Source: Costus lasius (taxonomy: Eukaryota > Streptophyta > Magnoliopsida > Zingiberales > Costaceae). From it: 64,000 nucleotides of DNA. The position numbers and the translations under genes were made by a program. This document shows positions 44,139-56,698 of the stretch, in pieces. The notes under the pieces were generated by a model that worked only from the letters and a program-made list of their open reading frames with translations, had not been told where the DNA came from and searched no databases. The stretch spans positions 25,531,439-25,595,438 of the forward strand of contig CM050450.1 in NCBI GenBank assembly GCA_027563935.2, given 5' to 3'. Within the stretch, counting starts at the first letter, position 1. Each line of letters begins with the position of its first letter.

Positions 44139-44143
44139 ATCAA
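44139..44143 (+). repeat. target-site duplication ATCAA, left copy
   Basis: ATCAA directly before the TGTGGG end of the large-LTR element. The partner is at 51353-51357. Confidence 0.85.
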
Positions 44144-47100
44144 TGTGGGGTCATTTTGGTCATTTGTTTATGTTTTGACCTTTTCAAATTCACCTTATAA
44201 AAATAAGGTTTTTTATTTAAATGAGTTTTGGCTTCCAATAAGCGCAAGCACTCATTGTTAATTACCCCTGAAAATTAGGGCACCTTTGATTAAGAGATCT
44301 ATGCTATGAAATAAAATAAAAATAAAATGGCTGAACAACATAATTCATTAAATATTAAAACAAAACTACATGATGAGTTCAGAAAAAAAAATGACAAAAG
44401 AGAGAAATTTTCGTCAACTTGGGTGATTGGTGTCTAAGGAGATATTCGGTCTCAATAGCTTGTTGGATATTTAATTTGACATATGCTCGGTCTTGATGAC
44501 TTATAAGTATTTAAATTTGACATGTGCTCGATCTTGATGACTTGTGAGCATTTGAATTTGTCATATACTCGGTCCTTGGTAGCTTGTGAGCATTTGAATT
44601 TGATGGCTTATTGGATATTCAATTTAAAAGATACCCGACCTCAATGGCTTGTTGGGTAAATATATCTGGCCTTGACGGCATGTTGGATATTTGATTTGAG
44701 AAAATACCCGACCTCAAAGGCTTGTTGGGTAAAGATATCCGGCCATGATGACTTGTTGGATATTTTATTTGAAAAATATCTGACTTTGTGGCGTGTTGGA
44801 TATTAAAATATGAGAAAATTACCTAGCCTCACGGCTTGTTGGATAATTTGAATTTAAAAAATATCTGGCCTTACAGCATGTTGGATACTTAAATTTGAGA
44901 AGATATCTAACCTTGCGGCTTGTTGGATATTTAAATTTGAGGAAAATTACCCGACCTCGCGGCTTGTTGGATAATTTGAATTTGGAAAATATCCGACCGT
45001 ATGGCGTGTTGGATATTTGTTAATTATCCGGCCTCAATGGCTTGTTGGATACTTTGGATTTAAGAGATATCCGGTCTCAATGACTTGTTGGATAATTAAT
45101 TTTAAAAATACCCAGCCTCAACAGCTTATTGGATATTTTAATTTAAAAAAGTATCCGGCTTTAACGGCTTATTGGATATTCAATTTGAGAAAATACCCAG
45201 CCTCAATGGCATGTTGGGTAAAGATATTCGGCCCTGACAGCTTATTGGATATTCTAGTTTGAAAGATACCCGGCCTCAAGGGCTTGTTGGGTGAAGATAT
45301 CCGGCCCTGACGGCTTGTTGGATATTTTAGTCTTAACAAACAGAACATCATATTGAGGAGTTACGCACCAACAGTAAAAATCGACATACGCACCTCACAA
45401 ATAATATTTTATTATGAAAATTAAGAAATTCTTTATCCGGCCTTGATGGCTTATTGGATATTTCAATTTCAATTTACTCAGATTATTTTCAGTTGTCGAA
45501 TATTTGATCTTCTCATGTTCGTTGATTTAAATTCATAGATTTGCTTCAATCCAACTTTCGGATCAAAAATCAGATATTATATTTGGAAAGATCAGATTCT
45601 ATTTAATAGGGATCAACACCTTGATTATGTCAAAAGTCAACCAATTGACGTAGATATGTTTAGATCAATTTAAGTCGTTGATTTCATATTTAGATCAAAC
45701 TCATCATGGCTGTTTATTTAGATTCACATATCTGCTTCAATTCAAGTCTCAGATCGAATATCCGACATCATATTTGGAAAGCTCAAGTTCGATTTGATAG
45801 GGATTAACTCCTTGATCATGTCAAGAGTCAACCGATTGACTTAGATATGCTTAGATCAATCCAGTTGTTGATTTAGATTTAGATCTGATTTATCATGACC
45901 GTTCATTTAAATTCATAGATCCATATCGATCTGAGTCTCAGATCTAAGTTCCGATATCGTATTTGGAAAGATCAGCTTTGATTTGGTAGGTATCGACACC
46001 TTGATCATGTCAAACGTCAATGGATTGATCTAGATACATTCCGATCATTTGCAGCCGTCCATTTCAAATTTAGATCTGAGCTGTTCGATCGAGGTTTGAT
46101 TTAATATAATCCGTTCGATTTTGAACTTAAATCGGATTGATCTAAATCGTCTGATTTCGTATGAAATAATCTGGGCTGTCGATATGATTTGAATCTGGAC
46201 CGCTGATTTGAAGTGGATGAATTTGAACCATTGGATTCAATTTATTTGATCAAGTTAACCTCGTCCGTCCGATTAAGATTGAAATGATCTAGAGCATCGA
46301 TCTTACTTGGATGTGGACTAATAAAAAAAATGAATGAATCTCTACCGTTCATTTTATTTCTTCGCCTCTCCTGTCGACGGCGGCGGCGTACGAAACTAGG
46401 GTTCGTCGCCGCCGACTGCTCGGTGATCCTCCACCCAATCGGCTCTGGCTATAGCTTCCCTATGTTGAGAATGACTCGTGGCAAGAGTTTGATGATGACC
46501 GGTGGAGTATCGGCGGCGAATCGAAGAGATCGGCGGAAACAGGGTCACCAGCATGAAATCGCTTGATTCCGACGATCTGGTCGTCAGATCACTGGATCCT
46601 TTTGTCTGTCGGTGCGCACACCTGAGGAGAGGGTGTAGCTGAAGTTTGACATTGATCAGACCGTTAGATGCTGAGTTTAATGAGTAGGAGCGTCGGCGAA
46701 CGAAGAGGGCTTCAGTGTTTTTCATACATGAATGTCTGTAGTTGATGCTTCAAGTGATGACAACAAAGTTTTTTTTTTGTCCAAACAACACATGCAATCT
46801 TGCACGGCTCTTAAAATCACAATGATGGTCAATGAGTAACGTCCTCAAAGACGGTATACCGGTTGTGTAGCCGATGAAGACGACTGTACTTCTTCGATGA
46901 TAAGTCTGTATGAACTCATTGTAATCATAGATGTTTATTTCGAAGTTATCTTTCCATTGTGGTGTGTTTATTTCGGAATTGTCTCTCCATCAAAATAGAT
47001 ATTTATTTCAGAATTGTCTCTCCATCATGGTGTGTTTTATTTCGGAGTTGTCTCTCCTTCTCCCCTCTCTTTTTCAGGCATCTAGCCTTTTTTATAGGAG

Positions 47101-47365
47101 ATGGGTGAAAAGATTTATTATTTTTTTTATTTAATTTTATTATTTTTTAAAGTCATAGACTTAGTTTTATTTATTTTATTTATATTTTTTTGCTATTTTG
47201 GTTTTACTATTTTTTTTTATTTTAGTCTTAGACTTAGTTTTATTATTATTTTTATTCTCTCACCCCTTTTTTCTCTTTTTTTTAAAAAAATTGAATGTCC
47301 CCTTTTTAAAAAAAAAATTAATTTTTTTTATTTATTATTTTTTAATAAAAATAATTAGTCCAACG
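44144..47365 (-). mobile_element. large-LTR element, 3' LTR (left copy, 3222 bp)
   Basis: Contains a tandem array (44430-45345), a region of repeated AGATCTGATTTATCATG/TTGATCATGTCAAAAGTCAACC phrases (45480-46310), a GC-rich block with CGGCGGCGG (46375-46720) and T-rich DNA at the end (47095-47365). Its last base is G where the other copy has A. Confidence 0.88.
44430..45345. repeat. tandem array of about 45-bp units in left LTR
   Basis: About 20 units of the form (G/T)ATATCCGGCCTTGACGGC then TTGTTGGATATT, followed by a short AT spacer. Units vary in length (40-47 bp) and sequence. Confidence 0.9.
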
Positions 47366-47380
47366 AATGCCCCCCAATGG
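47366..47380 (-). other. polypurine tract of large-LTR element
   Basis: On the minus strand CCATTGGGGGGCATT, directly before the 3' LTR start. Confidence 0.7.
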
Positions 47381-47696
47381 ATTTTGTATAAGCGACGAGT
47401 GCATACAAATCCATTGGAAAAATTATTTCCAAACCATGGTGTCAAAAGTACAATGTTATATCGAGGAGCTACGCCCAATGACGAGCATCAACGTACATAT
47501 TTCCCAAACAATATTTCATTATTTGCTCATATGAGGAGCTTACAGTTTTTGGCAAACTGACAGCCATAAATAGACTTGATGTCATAATCCTATTGCCGTT
47601 TGACTAGGATCAATTTTGCTTGTGTTAGAAGCTTACAATTTTAGGTAAATTGTCAACCATAAACGGACTTGATGTCATGATCCTATTGTCATTTGA

Positions 47697-47990
47697 CTAG
47701 GATCGATTTTCGCTTGTCAATCTTTGTATTTCTTCCTTGGCTGGCACATCGGATTCACCCTTTGACACCAGACTTGAATGTAAAAGAAACATTCTAGCAG
47801 CAACTAGTGTAATGGACACATTAATTGGTTGCCCCCTTTCTTTTTCAGAGAGTTGAGCGCTTAAATTAAGCTTAACATCTTCTGTTGATCCCAAATTAAT
47901 TTCAATCAACTCATCATAGGTAGTCTGCCCCCATTGAAAATGAACGAGGGTTGCTCATTTTCCAGCGCCATTTGAGAAACTTGTAAGTGA
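47697..47990 (-). pseudogene. Athila/Tat-type pol remnant in the 692-bp interior
   Basis: On the minus strand the frame reads FQWGQTTYDELIEINLGSTED and VKLNLSAQLSEKERG (70 open codons from ATG 47909, with coding sense starting earlier). The EINLGS(T/E)ED..LSAQL pattern is typical of the stretch just ahead of RT in Tat/Athila pol. Everything else of gag-pol is gone. It has no enzyme motif and cannot act. Confidence 0.6.
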
Positions 47991-48034
47991 TGTTATCCCA
48001 TAACATAGATATCAAAGATGAAAGGAGAAGCTAA

Positions 48035-48052
48035 GTCCCATCGGGCATGCCA
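48035..48052 (-). other. PBS-like site of large-LTR element
   Basis: On the minus strand TGGCATGCCCGATGGGAC, 5 bases after the 5' LTR end. It is of the same form as PBSs I recall in some plant Tat-type gypsy elements. I cannot name the tRNA with certainty. Confidence 0.6.
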
Positions 48053-48057
48053 AAATT

Positions 48058-51000
48058 TGTGGGATCATTTTTGGTCATTTGATTATGTTTTGACCTTTAC
48101 AAATTCACCTTATAAAAATAAGGTTTTTTATTTAAATGGGTTCTGGCTTCTAATGAGCGCAAACACTCATTGTTAATTACCGCTGAAAATCAAGGCACCT
48201 TTGATTGAGAGATCTATGTTATGAAATAAAATAAAAATAAAATGGCTGAACAACATGATTCATTAAATATTAAAACAAATCTACATGATCAGTTCAGAAA
48301 GAAAAATGACAAAAGAGAGAAGTCTTCGTCAACTTGGGTGATTGGTGTCTAAAGAGATATCTGGCCTCAATAGTTTGTTGGATATTTAATTTGATATATG
48401 CTCGGTCTTGATGACTTGTAAGCATTTAAATTTGACATGTGCTTGGTCTTGACGACTTGTGAGTATTTGAATTTATCATATACTCGGTCCTTGATGGCTT
48501 GTGAGCATTTGAATTTGACGGATTGTTGAATATTCAATTTGAAAGATACTTGGCCTCAACGACTTGTTGGGTAAAGATATCTAGCCTTGATGGCTTGTTG
48601 GATATTTGATTTGAGAAAATACCTAGCCTCAACGGCTTGTTGGGTAAAGATATCCGGCCATGATGGCTTGTTAGATATTGGATTTGAAAAATATCCGGCC
48701 TTGCGGCATGTTGTATATTTAAATTTGGAAAAATTACCTAGCCTCGCAGCTTGTTGGATAATTTGAATTTGGAAAATATCCGACCTTACAGCGTGTTGGA
48801 TAGTTAAATTGGAGAACATATCTGACCTCGCGTCTTATTGGATAGTTTGAATTTGAAAAATATCCGGCCTTACGGCGTGTTGGATATTTAAATTTGAGAA
48901 GATATCCAGCTTTGCGGCTTGTTGGATATTTACATTTGAGGAAAATTACCTGGTCTCATGGCTTGTTGGATAATTTGAATTTGAAAAATATCCGGCCTTA
49001 TAGTGTGTTGGATATTTGTGAATTATTCGGCCTCAATGACTTGTTGAATACTTTGGATTTAAGACATATCCGGTCTCAATGACTTGTTGATAATCAATTT
49101 GGAAAATACCCGATTTGAACGGTTTATTGGATATTTTAATTTGGAAAAGTATCTGGCCTTAACGACTTATTGGATATTCAATTTGAGAAAATACCCAGCC
49201 TCAATGGCATGTTTGGTAAATATATCCGGCCCTGACGGCTTGTTGGATATTCTAGTTTAAAAGATATTTGGCCTCAACGGCTTGTTGAGTAAAGATATCC
49301 GGCTCTGACGGCTTGTTGGATATTCTAGTCTTAACAAACACAACATCACATTGAGGAGTTACGCCCCCACGGCAAACATCGACATACACACCTCCCAAAT
49401 AATATTTTATTATGAAAATTAAGAAATTCTTTATCCGGCCTTGATGGCTTATTGGATATTTAATTTTAAAAGATGTCCAGTCTTGATGGCTTATTGGATA
49501 TTTCAATTTCAATTGACAAAGATTATCTTCAGTTGTCGATTATTTGATCTTCTCATGTCTGTTGATTTAAATTCATAGATTTGCTTCAATTCAGCATTCG
49601 GATCAAAAATCCAATATCATATTTGGAAAGATCACGTTTGATTTAGTAGGGATTGACACCTTGATCATGTCAAAAGTCAACCGATTGACCTAGATATGTT
49701 TAGATCAATTTCAGCTGTTGATTTCATATTTAGATCAAACTCATCATGATTGTTCATTTAGATTCATCGATCTGCTTCAATTCAAGTCTCAGATCGAAGA
49801 TCCGATATCATATTTGGAATGCTCAAGTTCGATTTGATAGAGATCAACTCCTTGATCATGTCAAAAGTCAACCGATTGACCTAGATATACTTAGATCAAT
49901 TTCAATCGTTGATTTAGATTTAGATCTGATTTATCATGACAGTTTATTTAAATTCGTAGATCTGTATCAATTCGAGTCTCGGATCTAAGATCCGATATTG
50001 TATTTGGAAAAATCAACTTTGATGGTAGGGATCGGCACCTTGATCATATCAAACGCCAACGGATTGACCTAGATACATTCCGATCATTCGCAGCCGTTCA
50101 TTTTAAATTTAGATCTAAGCCGTTCGATCGAGGTTTGATTTAATCTGATCCATTAGATTTTGAACTTAAATCGGATTGATCTGAATCGTCTGATTTTGTA
50201 TGAAATAATCTAGGCCATCGATATGATTTGAAATAATCTGAACTGTTGGATTCAATTTATTTGATCAAGTTAATCTCGTCTATCCGACTAAGATTGAAAT
50301 GATCTGGAGTGTCAATCTTACTTGGATGTGGACCTTTTAAAAAGATGAATGAATCTCTGCCATTGATTTTATTTCTTCGCCTCTCTCGTCGACGGCGGCA
50401 GTGAACGAAACTGGGGTTCATCGCCGCCGGCCACACGGTGATACTCCGCCCAATCGGCTCCGACTATAGCTTCCTGGTGTTGAGAACGACTGGTGGCAGG
50501 AGTTTGACGACGACCGGTGGAGTATCGGCGGTGAATCGAATAGATCAGCGAGGGTTGCCGGCACGAAATCACTCAATTCTGATGATCTAGCTGTCAGATC
50601 ACCGGATCCTTTTGTCTGTTGGTGCGCACACCTGAGGAGAGGATGTGGCTGAAGTTTGATGTTGATCAGACGGTTAGATGTTGAGTTTGATGAGTAGGAG
50701 CGTCAGCGGACGAAGAGAGCTTCAATGTTCTTTGTACATGAACGTTTGTCGTTGATGTTTCAAGTGATGACAACAAGTTTTTTTTTTGTCCAAATAACAC
50801 GTGCAATCTTGCATGGCTCTTAAAATCAGAAAGATGACAATGTCAATGAGTAACGTCCTCAAAGACGGTATACCGGTTGTGTAGCCTATGAGGACGATTG
50901 TACTTCTTCGATGATAAGTCTATATCAATTCGTGGCAATCATAGATGGTTATTTCGGAGTTGACTTTCCATCATTGTGTGTTTATTTCGGAGTTGTCTCT

Positions 51001-51352
51001 CTATCAAAATTGATGGTTATTTCGGAGTTATCTCTCTTTCTCCCCTCTCTCTTTTTCAAGCGTCTAGCCTCTTTTTATAGGAGATGGGTGAAAAGATTTA
51101 TTATTATTTGTTATTTGATTTTATTATTTTTTAAAGTCTTAGACTTGGTTTTATTTATTTTATTTATATATATATTTTTTGCTATTTTCGTTTTACTATT
51201 TTTTTATTTTAGCCAAATACTTAGTTTTATTATTATTTTTATTCTCTCACCCTTTTTTTCTCTTTTTTTAAAACCGAATTTTCCTTTTTTAAAAAAAAAA
51301 AATCTAAATTTCCTTTTTTTATTATTTTTTAATAAAAATAATTGGTTCAACA
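48058..51352 (-). mobile_element. large-LTR element, 5' LTR (right copy, 3295 bp)
   Basis: Starts TGTTGAACC on the minus strand at 51352 and ends GATCCCACA at 48058. It has the same order of parts as the left copy, with the tandem array at 48355-49335. Confidence 0.88.
48355..49335. repeat. tandem array of about 45-bp units in right LTR
   Basis: About 21 units equivalent to those in the left LTR (ATATCCGGCCTTACGGCGTG then TTGGATATTTAAATTTG). A separate pair of units lies at about 49425-49505. Confidence 0.9.
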
Positions 51353-51357
51353 ATCAA
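51353..51357 (+). repeat. target-site duplication ATCAA, right copy
   Basis: Partner of 44139-44143. Confidence 0.85.
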
Positions 51358-51892
51358 TTACCCAAAATTCAGTCTTTCTTTCATTTCTATACATAAGGCT
51401 TGTTATCATTTAATTACACTATCATATTAAGCTAACTTCCCAATATATCATAATTATAGTTATTATAATACTCACAATGTACCAACATATAAATATTTGT
51501 ACTTAAATTAATTAATGTACTCACATACATACATATCTATGAGAATACATATATGTGATTTATATACATATACGTGTAGGTACTCTATATATATATATAT
51601 ATGCACACCTTTATGCGAATAGACTTGCTGAATTTCTAATCTATTAACACTTGTTAATGTATCATTATTTCAATAACTACCACTTATGTATATCTAAACA
51701 ACTAAATATGGAATTTTAAACATATCCTTATGTCTGTATTGTCTACAAGATCACTGTATTGAAAATGATGAAGGAATAAGGTTCCAAATCAAGTTCTGAA
51801 ATTAACACGAGCCTATTAAATTAATCTATTATTGAGAATTAATATAAGCTAAAGAAATTACTACATGTTGCTAAGTTGTCTTGGAATTAAAT
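51358..51892. other. AT-rich host DNA
   Basis: No gene. Contains a (TA)n run near 51589-51602. Confidence 0.4.
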
Positions 51893-52437
51893 TAGTTCAA
51901 ACTATTGTGCGAAATTCATGTAATCCTGTAAAATCAACAAAACATAAATTAAAAGAACCTAGAGGCGATATAAAATATGTCTTTAGGCAAATATCCGATC
52001 CCTCGCACGGGATGAAATCTGGTCTTTCACCCGAAGATTTAACCAGGATTCCGCTTCTACTGGCGGGTCGATGGAGCGGTTGTCGAAGAGATCCTTTTGG
52101 CGTATGACAGCAAAAAAAAGTAAAAGAATTTTGAGGGAGAAAACAGAGAATTATTTTTGTCTTGATCCTCAACTCATTGTGTTTCTTCTCTTGTAAGAAG
52201 ATATACACGAAGAGGGAAAAAAGATACATATACCTATTTAGTCTAGCCCTAGCCACAATTAATGCAAATATTAATTGAAATAATGGCTAGTAATTAAGGC
52301 TATTTGCTAGCCTTAATTATAAACTAAATAGATAAATAAAATAATTGGGCAAAATTAATAAAAAGTAATTTTAAGGCCCAAAATATTAAATTAAATTAAA
52401 GAGGGCTTTTTGGGTTTTTCCATACAAAACACCAACA
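51893..52437 (-). mobile_element. copia 3' LTR (left copy)
   Basis: Starts TGTTGGTGTTTTGTATGG on the minus strand at 52437. The inner half contains CTAGCCATTATT/AATTAAGGCTAT blocks that can pair. The left edge is approximate. The 80-codon ORF in it (51865-52107) is not a gene; its equivalent in the other LTR differs. Confidence 0.75.
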
Positions 52438-52448
52438 ATCCCCCACAA
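52438..52448 (-). other. copia polypurine tract
   Basis: On the minus strand TTGTGGGGGAT, directly before the LTR start. Confidence 0.8.
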
Positions 52449-53042
52449 AAACTCAAAAAGTCCGAAGAATAATCATAAATAATGAAAATGCTGTCAAATG
52501 CCTATATCACGCTGTCAGGGAAAAGCTATGCTTAGCACACTTAGTACACGGAACTCCACTGGAAGGGATATAGTGAACCAGGTCTTGAACTATACCCTTT
52601 TGACCAAATGTTGAACGGTGAACACATGATACAAAATCTCTGCGACGTGGTATTGCACATTATTGGTCGTGTGCATAATCTTCTTATTCATGTGACTTTC
52701 ACATAGCTAGAGGGATCCACTCTCTAGTCCGCGGCCGTATACAGAAAAGACACATATAGGAGAAACCCAATGAAGAAGTGTGTAGAGGCACTTCTCAGGA
52801 TATACTTTTTGGGTTCCTTTAAGAGTTATAAACTCAACCTTACATCTACATAGGAGTACTACAATCATCTTAGGAATGAGGTATTGGAGTCTTTAAAATA
52901 ACTCAAATAAACACATAAATGTTTTTATAATTTATTATTTGGTACTCCTTGGCCAACCAGTCAGCTTGTTGTTACCCATTGAAACTCTTTCCAGGGTCTA
53001 CCTATTATGGAGGTTGGGTTGCCACTATAGGAGGGCCTATTA

Positions 53043-53123
53043 TTAACAAATCCCCATTCCCCTAGATGAGGCCATCACTTTGGTTTGATTCAAACCCTTA
53101 GTGAGGCAATCAGCAATGTTATC
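53043..53123 (-). pseudogene. copia RNase H C-terminal remnant (26 codons)
   Basis: On the minus strand it reads DNIADCLTKGLNQTKV and then MASSRGMGIC, with TAA at 53045-53043. This is the standard end of copia pol. Upstream of it (53124 on) coding sense stops at once and AT-rich DNA takes over, so about 4 kb of gag-pol were lost or replaced. It lies about 600 bp from the PPT. Confidence 0.75.
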
Positions 53124-56100
53124 ATATTATTTATTAATAATTTTTTTTGTGTACTCTTAACATGTCTATTCAATTTATTATCACAATTTATTAAAATTGA
53201 TTACTAGACACCTATATGTATGTATAAGAGTTTAGGGAATACCCTACATCAACAAACTTAAGTCCAGATTCATTCTTTTGAGTTATGGTGTATTGACCGT
53301 AGCCAAACACCCCCACATTCGAAAGAATTTCAAATTAGATTTAAGACATTTCTAAGTTTCATAGGGATTTAGAGTATTTAAGCTAGACAATATCTAAAAT
53401 AAACAAAATTGCAAACAATAAATAGTTTAAATATGCAAGTAATGAATTTTTAATAAGTAGTCAATGTATATTTTTGCAATAAATAAAATTGACTAATAGC
53501 AAAATTAAAACAAGTATTATTGATGCAAAATAGTTCACTGTAATAGTTAATACAAGTATCAAGCATGATCGTTTTACTCATTGGCCAAGCCGCTTGTTCA
53601 AGTCTCGCATGTGATTATAAGATTTAACGAGAGTAAATAAACGCATCTAGTAAGCAGGATTAAAACTTGAGAGCATGCTGAAATATTATTAAGTATTGAA
53701 AGATACAATTGCACTTAGATTATGTTAAGATGGAAATCTGATTAGATTAATTAATGAAGCTAATCAATTCAAAATGCACAGTAAGGCTAGGGTTTAACCC
53801 TACCGCCGTTGCAAACAGAAAAGTAACAGCAAATAAGCCAAAATTGCAGTTTAACTAATCAAATTTAGTGAAGAATGCAATTAACAATGGAGATTAATCT
53901 AAAAGATTTGCCGATCATGAATATAATTAAGATACAAATTACTCAATTACAAAATAATTATTATGATTTAACAGTCTAATAACATGACCAGATGCAAGAT
54001 TTAATATTGATCTATGTGCAAATAATCAAATTAACGGATCATCTTATGAGGATTAGATGCATGTGCAAATAATTAGATTAGAATGATGTAAGCAAATCAG
54101 AGAAATAAAATCGTTATTGCAAATCCAGCAAAATAATTGTAGATGCAAAATAGATCTGGATTAATTTAATTAACGAAACTAATTAATTTAAAATATTTAG
54201 CATTAATTAATTGATGCGAGAGTAAGAATAGGTAATCAGGATGTGTGTAATAATAGCAGGAATAGATGCAGATTAATGGAATTATGCAGATCTAAAATTA
54301 TGTATATTGCGTGCAGGTAATGAAATTAACAATAAAGATTAACACATCAGATTTAATTAATGCATGGAGATTAACAGATCAACTAAGATGCTCATGTAGA
54401 TCTAACAGAAATTATCTAATTAAAATTATACCAACTAGATGCAGATAATTAAACTAACATGAGATTAATAGAATAAATCTGATTACACAATTAAATCAAG
54501 TTAAGCAACAAATTAACAATAGTAATTAAGATGCAGATGTAATTAACACTAATTAAAGATGCAAGATCTAATTAGAAGATCCAAAAACAAGTAGATGGAT
54601 TTATAGAGTATAAAGCTTAATCAGGAATGATTAGATAAATGCGCAAATCAGAGATACATTTAACATGAAATTCACAGGTGATTAAAATGAACAGTTCTAA
54701 GTAATTAATTAATTCGAGCACACAGATGCGAGAGAAATTAGGATTAGCAATAATACATTAATATGGCAGATGATTAACAAATGCGAGATTTAGTTTTGTT
54801 TTCCTTTTAACAATCAAAAAGATGTGAAACCTAAATCAAGTTGCTAAGTTGCAGAATTGAGATATGAAAAACTGTAAAATCTAATGAGATTTAATAGGAC
54901 TAATTAGAATTAATTAAAACTAATTAATTGAGAACGGTGATCAACTGATGCAGACTTTAAATAGTAAGAAGCATATCTATAATTATCAAAGATTAGCAGG
55001 AATGTTAATCTAATATAAATTATGTAAAATTGAAAATAGAAACATGTAGATTTATGCAAATTAACATATGCAAATCTAATTACTTGATTAAGATAACAAT
55101 AATTAAAATAGATCTATGAATATAAAAATTCAGATTACAAAATTTTGAGAAGATACCAAATCATATCAGAATTGGATTACTAGATCTTGTGCAATTGTAT
55201 ATATGGTAATATTACTTAAAGGTAAATCAGAAACAACTCAAACTTAAGGCATTACTAACTGAGCAGGCGCGGGTTCGAGTCCTCAACTCTACAAATTTTT
55301 TATTTTGCTATTAAAATAGCAAAATAACCCAGTGCACGCACGTGCAAGAGGACATGGAAAGGGTCCGAGACCAAAAATTAAAAAGATGGTTCGGATCAAA
55401 TTTATGTATCAAATCTGATGAGCAAATTAAGAAATTCCTAATAGATGTTAGAAGCAAGATTATGCGAGAGATCAGAAAAATCGTATATTTGGAATTAAGT
55501 AATCAGAAAAAGTTAAATGATAATGTAGCGTAGGATTTAAGATTTCTTAACAGAGAATTATAAAACAATTAACAGATCTAGAATTAAGTAACAACAGATC
55601 TCTTAATAGAAAGTATGCTAGCAGATCTGGAATTAAATAATAACTATTCAAATCTCTTAACAGAAATTATGCGAGATGATGTTTAAATCTTAACAGTAAC
55701 AGAATTCAATAATCTTCATGAATTAAAATAATATGAGAGATTAGACTAAAATAACAAAGATGCGAGATCAGCGGATAAGTAATCAAAATAATAGATATAG
55801 TAATAGAATAGAAATACAATAGAAATCTTACGTGAGCAATATGCGAGACACGTACAGTAACAAAATACTAAAGTTAATTTTGTAGATAATTTCTATAAGC
55901 AACAAACGTACATCAATACAAACCTAATTAATCAAAAAGCAGATTTTAGGAAACAAAAGAATTATCTTACCAGAAGTAAAAGAATTTGAAAACGACGATA
56001 GTAGATTACAGATTATGAGATAAATTTTTTTTAATTAAAATTGAAAGTGACGAGAGCAGATTCAGATAAAATTTGAAGATGATGTCGAGAGGATAAAATT

Positions 56101-56134
56101 GATTATAGGATTACACGCACGTATTCAACAGATA
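53124..56134. other. AT-rich filler inside the copia element
   Basis: About 3 kb with very low GC and recurring words such as GATGCAGATTAAT, TCTAATTAACA, ATGCGAGA and CAGATCT. No gene: the 63-codon ORF at 55342-55533 resembles nothing known. At 55272-55282 GGTTCGAGTCC matches a tRNA T-loop/B box, but no cloverleaf can be built around it. Confidence 0.5.
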
Positions 56135-56190
56135 TTTGCCTAAAATTATTGCGCAAAATTCATTTGCCTAAAATTATTGCGCAAAATTCA
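56135..56190. repeat. 28-bp tandem duplication at copia LTR edge
   Basis: TTTGCCTAAAATTATTGCGC plus 8 bases, twice in direct tandem (56135-56162 and 56163-56190), at the inner edge of the right LTR. The left LTR has one diverged copy. Confidence 0.9.
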
Positions 56191-56698
56191 TGTAATCCTG
56201 TAAAACCAATAAAACATAAATTAAAAGAATCTGGAGGTGATATAAAATCTGTCTTTAGGCAAATATCCGGTCTCTCGTGCGGGCTGAAATCCAATCTTTT
56301 GCCTAAAGATTCAATCAAGATTCCACTTCTGTCGGCGCGTCGGTGGAGCGGTTGTCGAAGAGATCCTATCGGCGGCAAAAAAAGAAGAAGAATTTTGAGG
56401 GAGAAAACAGATAATTGTATTTGTGTCTCGATCCCCTACTCATTGTGTTTCTTCTCTCATAAGAAGATACACACAAAGAAGGAAAAAAATATACATATAC
56501 CTATTTAGTCTAACCCTAGCCACAATTAATGCAAATATTAATTGAAATAACGGCTAGTAATTAAGGCTATTTGCTAGCCTTAATTATAAACTAAATAGAT
56601 AAATAAAATAATTGAGTAAAATTAATAAAAAAATAATTTTAAGGCCCAAAATATTAAATTAAAGTAAAGAGGGCTTTTTAGATTTTCCACATAAAACA
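56150..56698 (-). mobile_element. copia 5' LTR (right copy)
   Basis: Matches 51893-52437 with scattered changes. Its outer end stops 7 or so bases short of the TGTTGGTG start, at CATAAAACA, so the terminus has been lost. Confidence 0.75.

Larger units (their letters stand above)
44144..51352 (-). mobile_element. large-LTR non-autonomous element (3.2-kb LTRs, 692-bp interior)
   Basis: Two long direct repeats (44144-47365 and 48058-51352) enclose 692 bp, and perfect ATCAA copies flank the whole. On the minus strand the LTR starts TGTTGAACC and ends GATCCCACA. A PBS-like TGGCATGCCCGATGGGAC follows the 5' LTR, and a PPT-like CCATTGGGGGGCATT precedes the 3' LTR. The interior keeps only a short pol remnant of Athila/Tat type. 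By eye the LTRs differ by roughly a tenth of positions plus small indels, so the insertion is not young. Confidence 0.9.
51893..56698 (-). mobile_element. gutted Ty1/copia element, minus strand
   Basis: Two similar LTRs of about 545 bp (about 51893-52437 and 56150-56698) in direct orientation flank 3.7 kb. The left LTR boundary shows the copia signature on the minus strand: GTGGGGGAT then TGTTGGTGTTTTG. The only pol remnant is the C-terminal tail of RNase H (53043-53123). The rest of the interior is very AT-rich and non-coding. No TSD could be fixed because the outer ends are degraded. Confidence 0.8.

Noticed and set aside
44430..45345. Regular repeats that might suggest a CRISPR-like array
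   Set aside because: Units are directly tandem with variable repeats and AT filler, lie in a plant LTR, and recur in the other LTR.
47101..47560. Phe-rich ORFs of 85-120 codons
   Set aside because: They translate poly-T runs at the end of the large LTR; the equivalent region of the other LTR gives a different product.
55261..55300. tRNA-like sequence with GGTTCGAGTCC
   Set aside because: Only the T-loop matches. There is no A box, anticodon stem or acceptor pairing around it.
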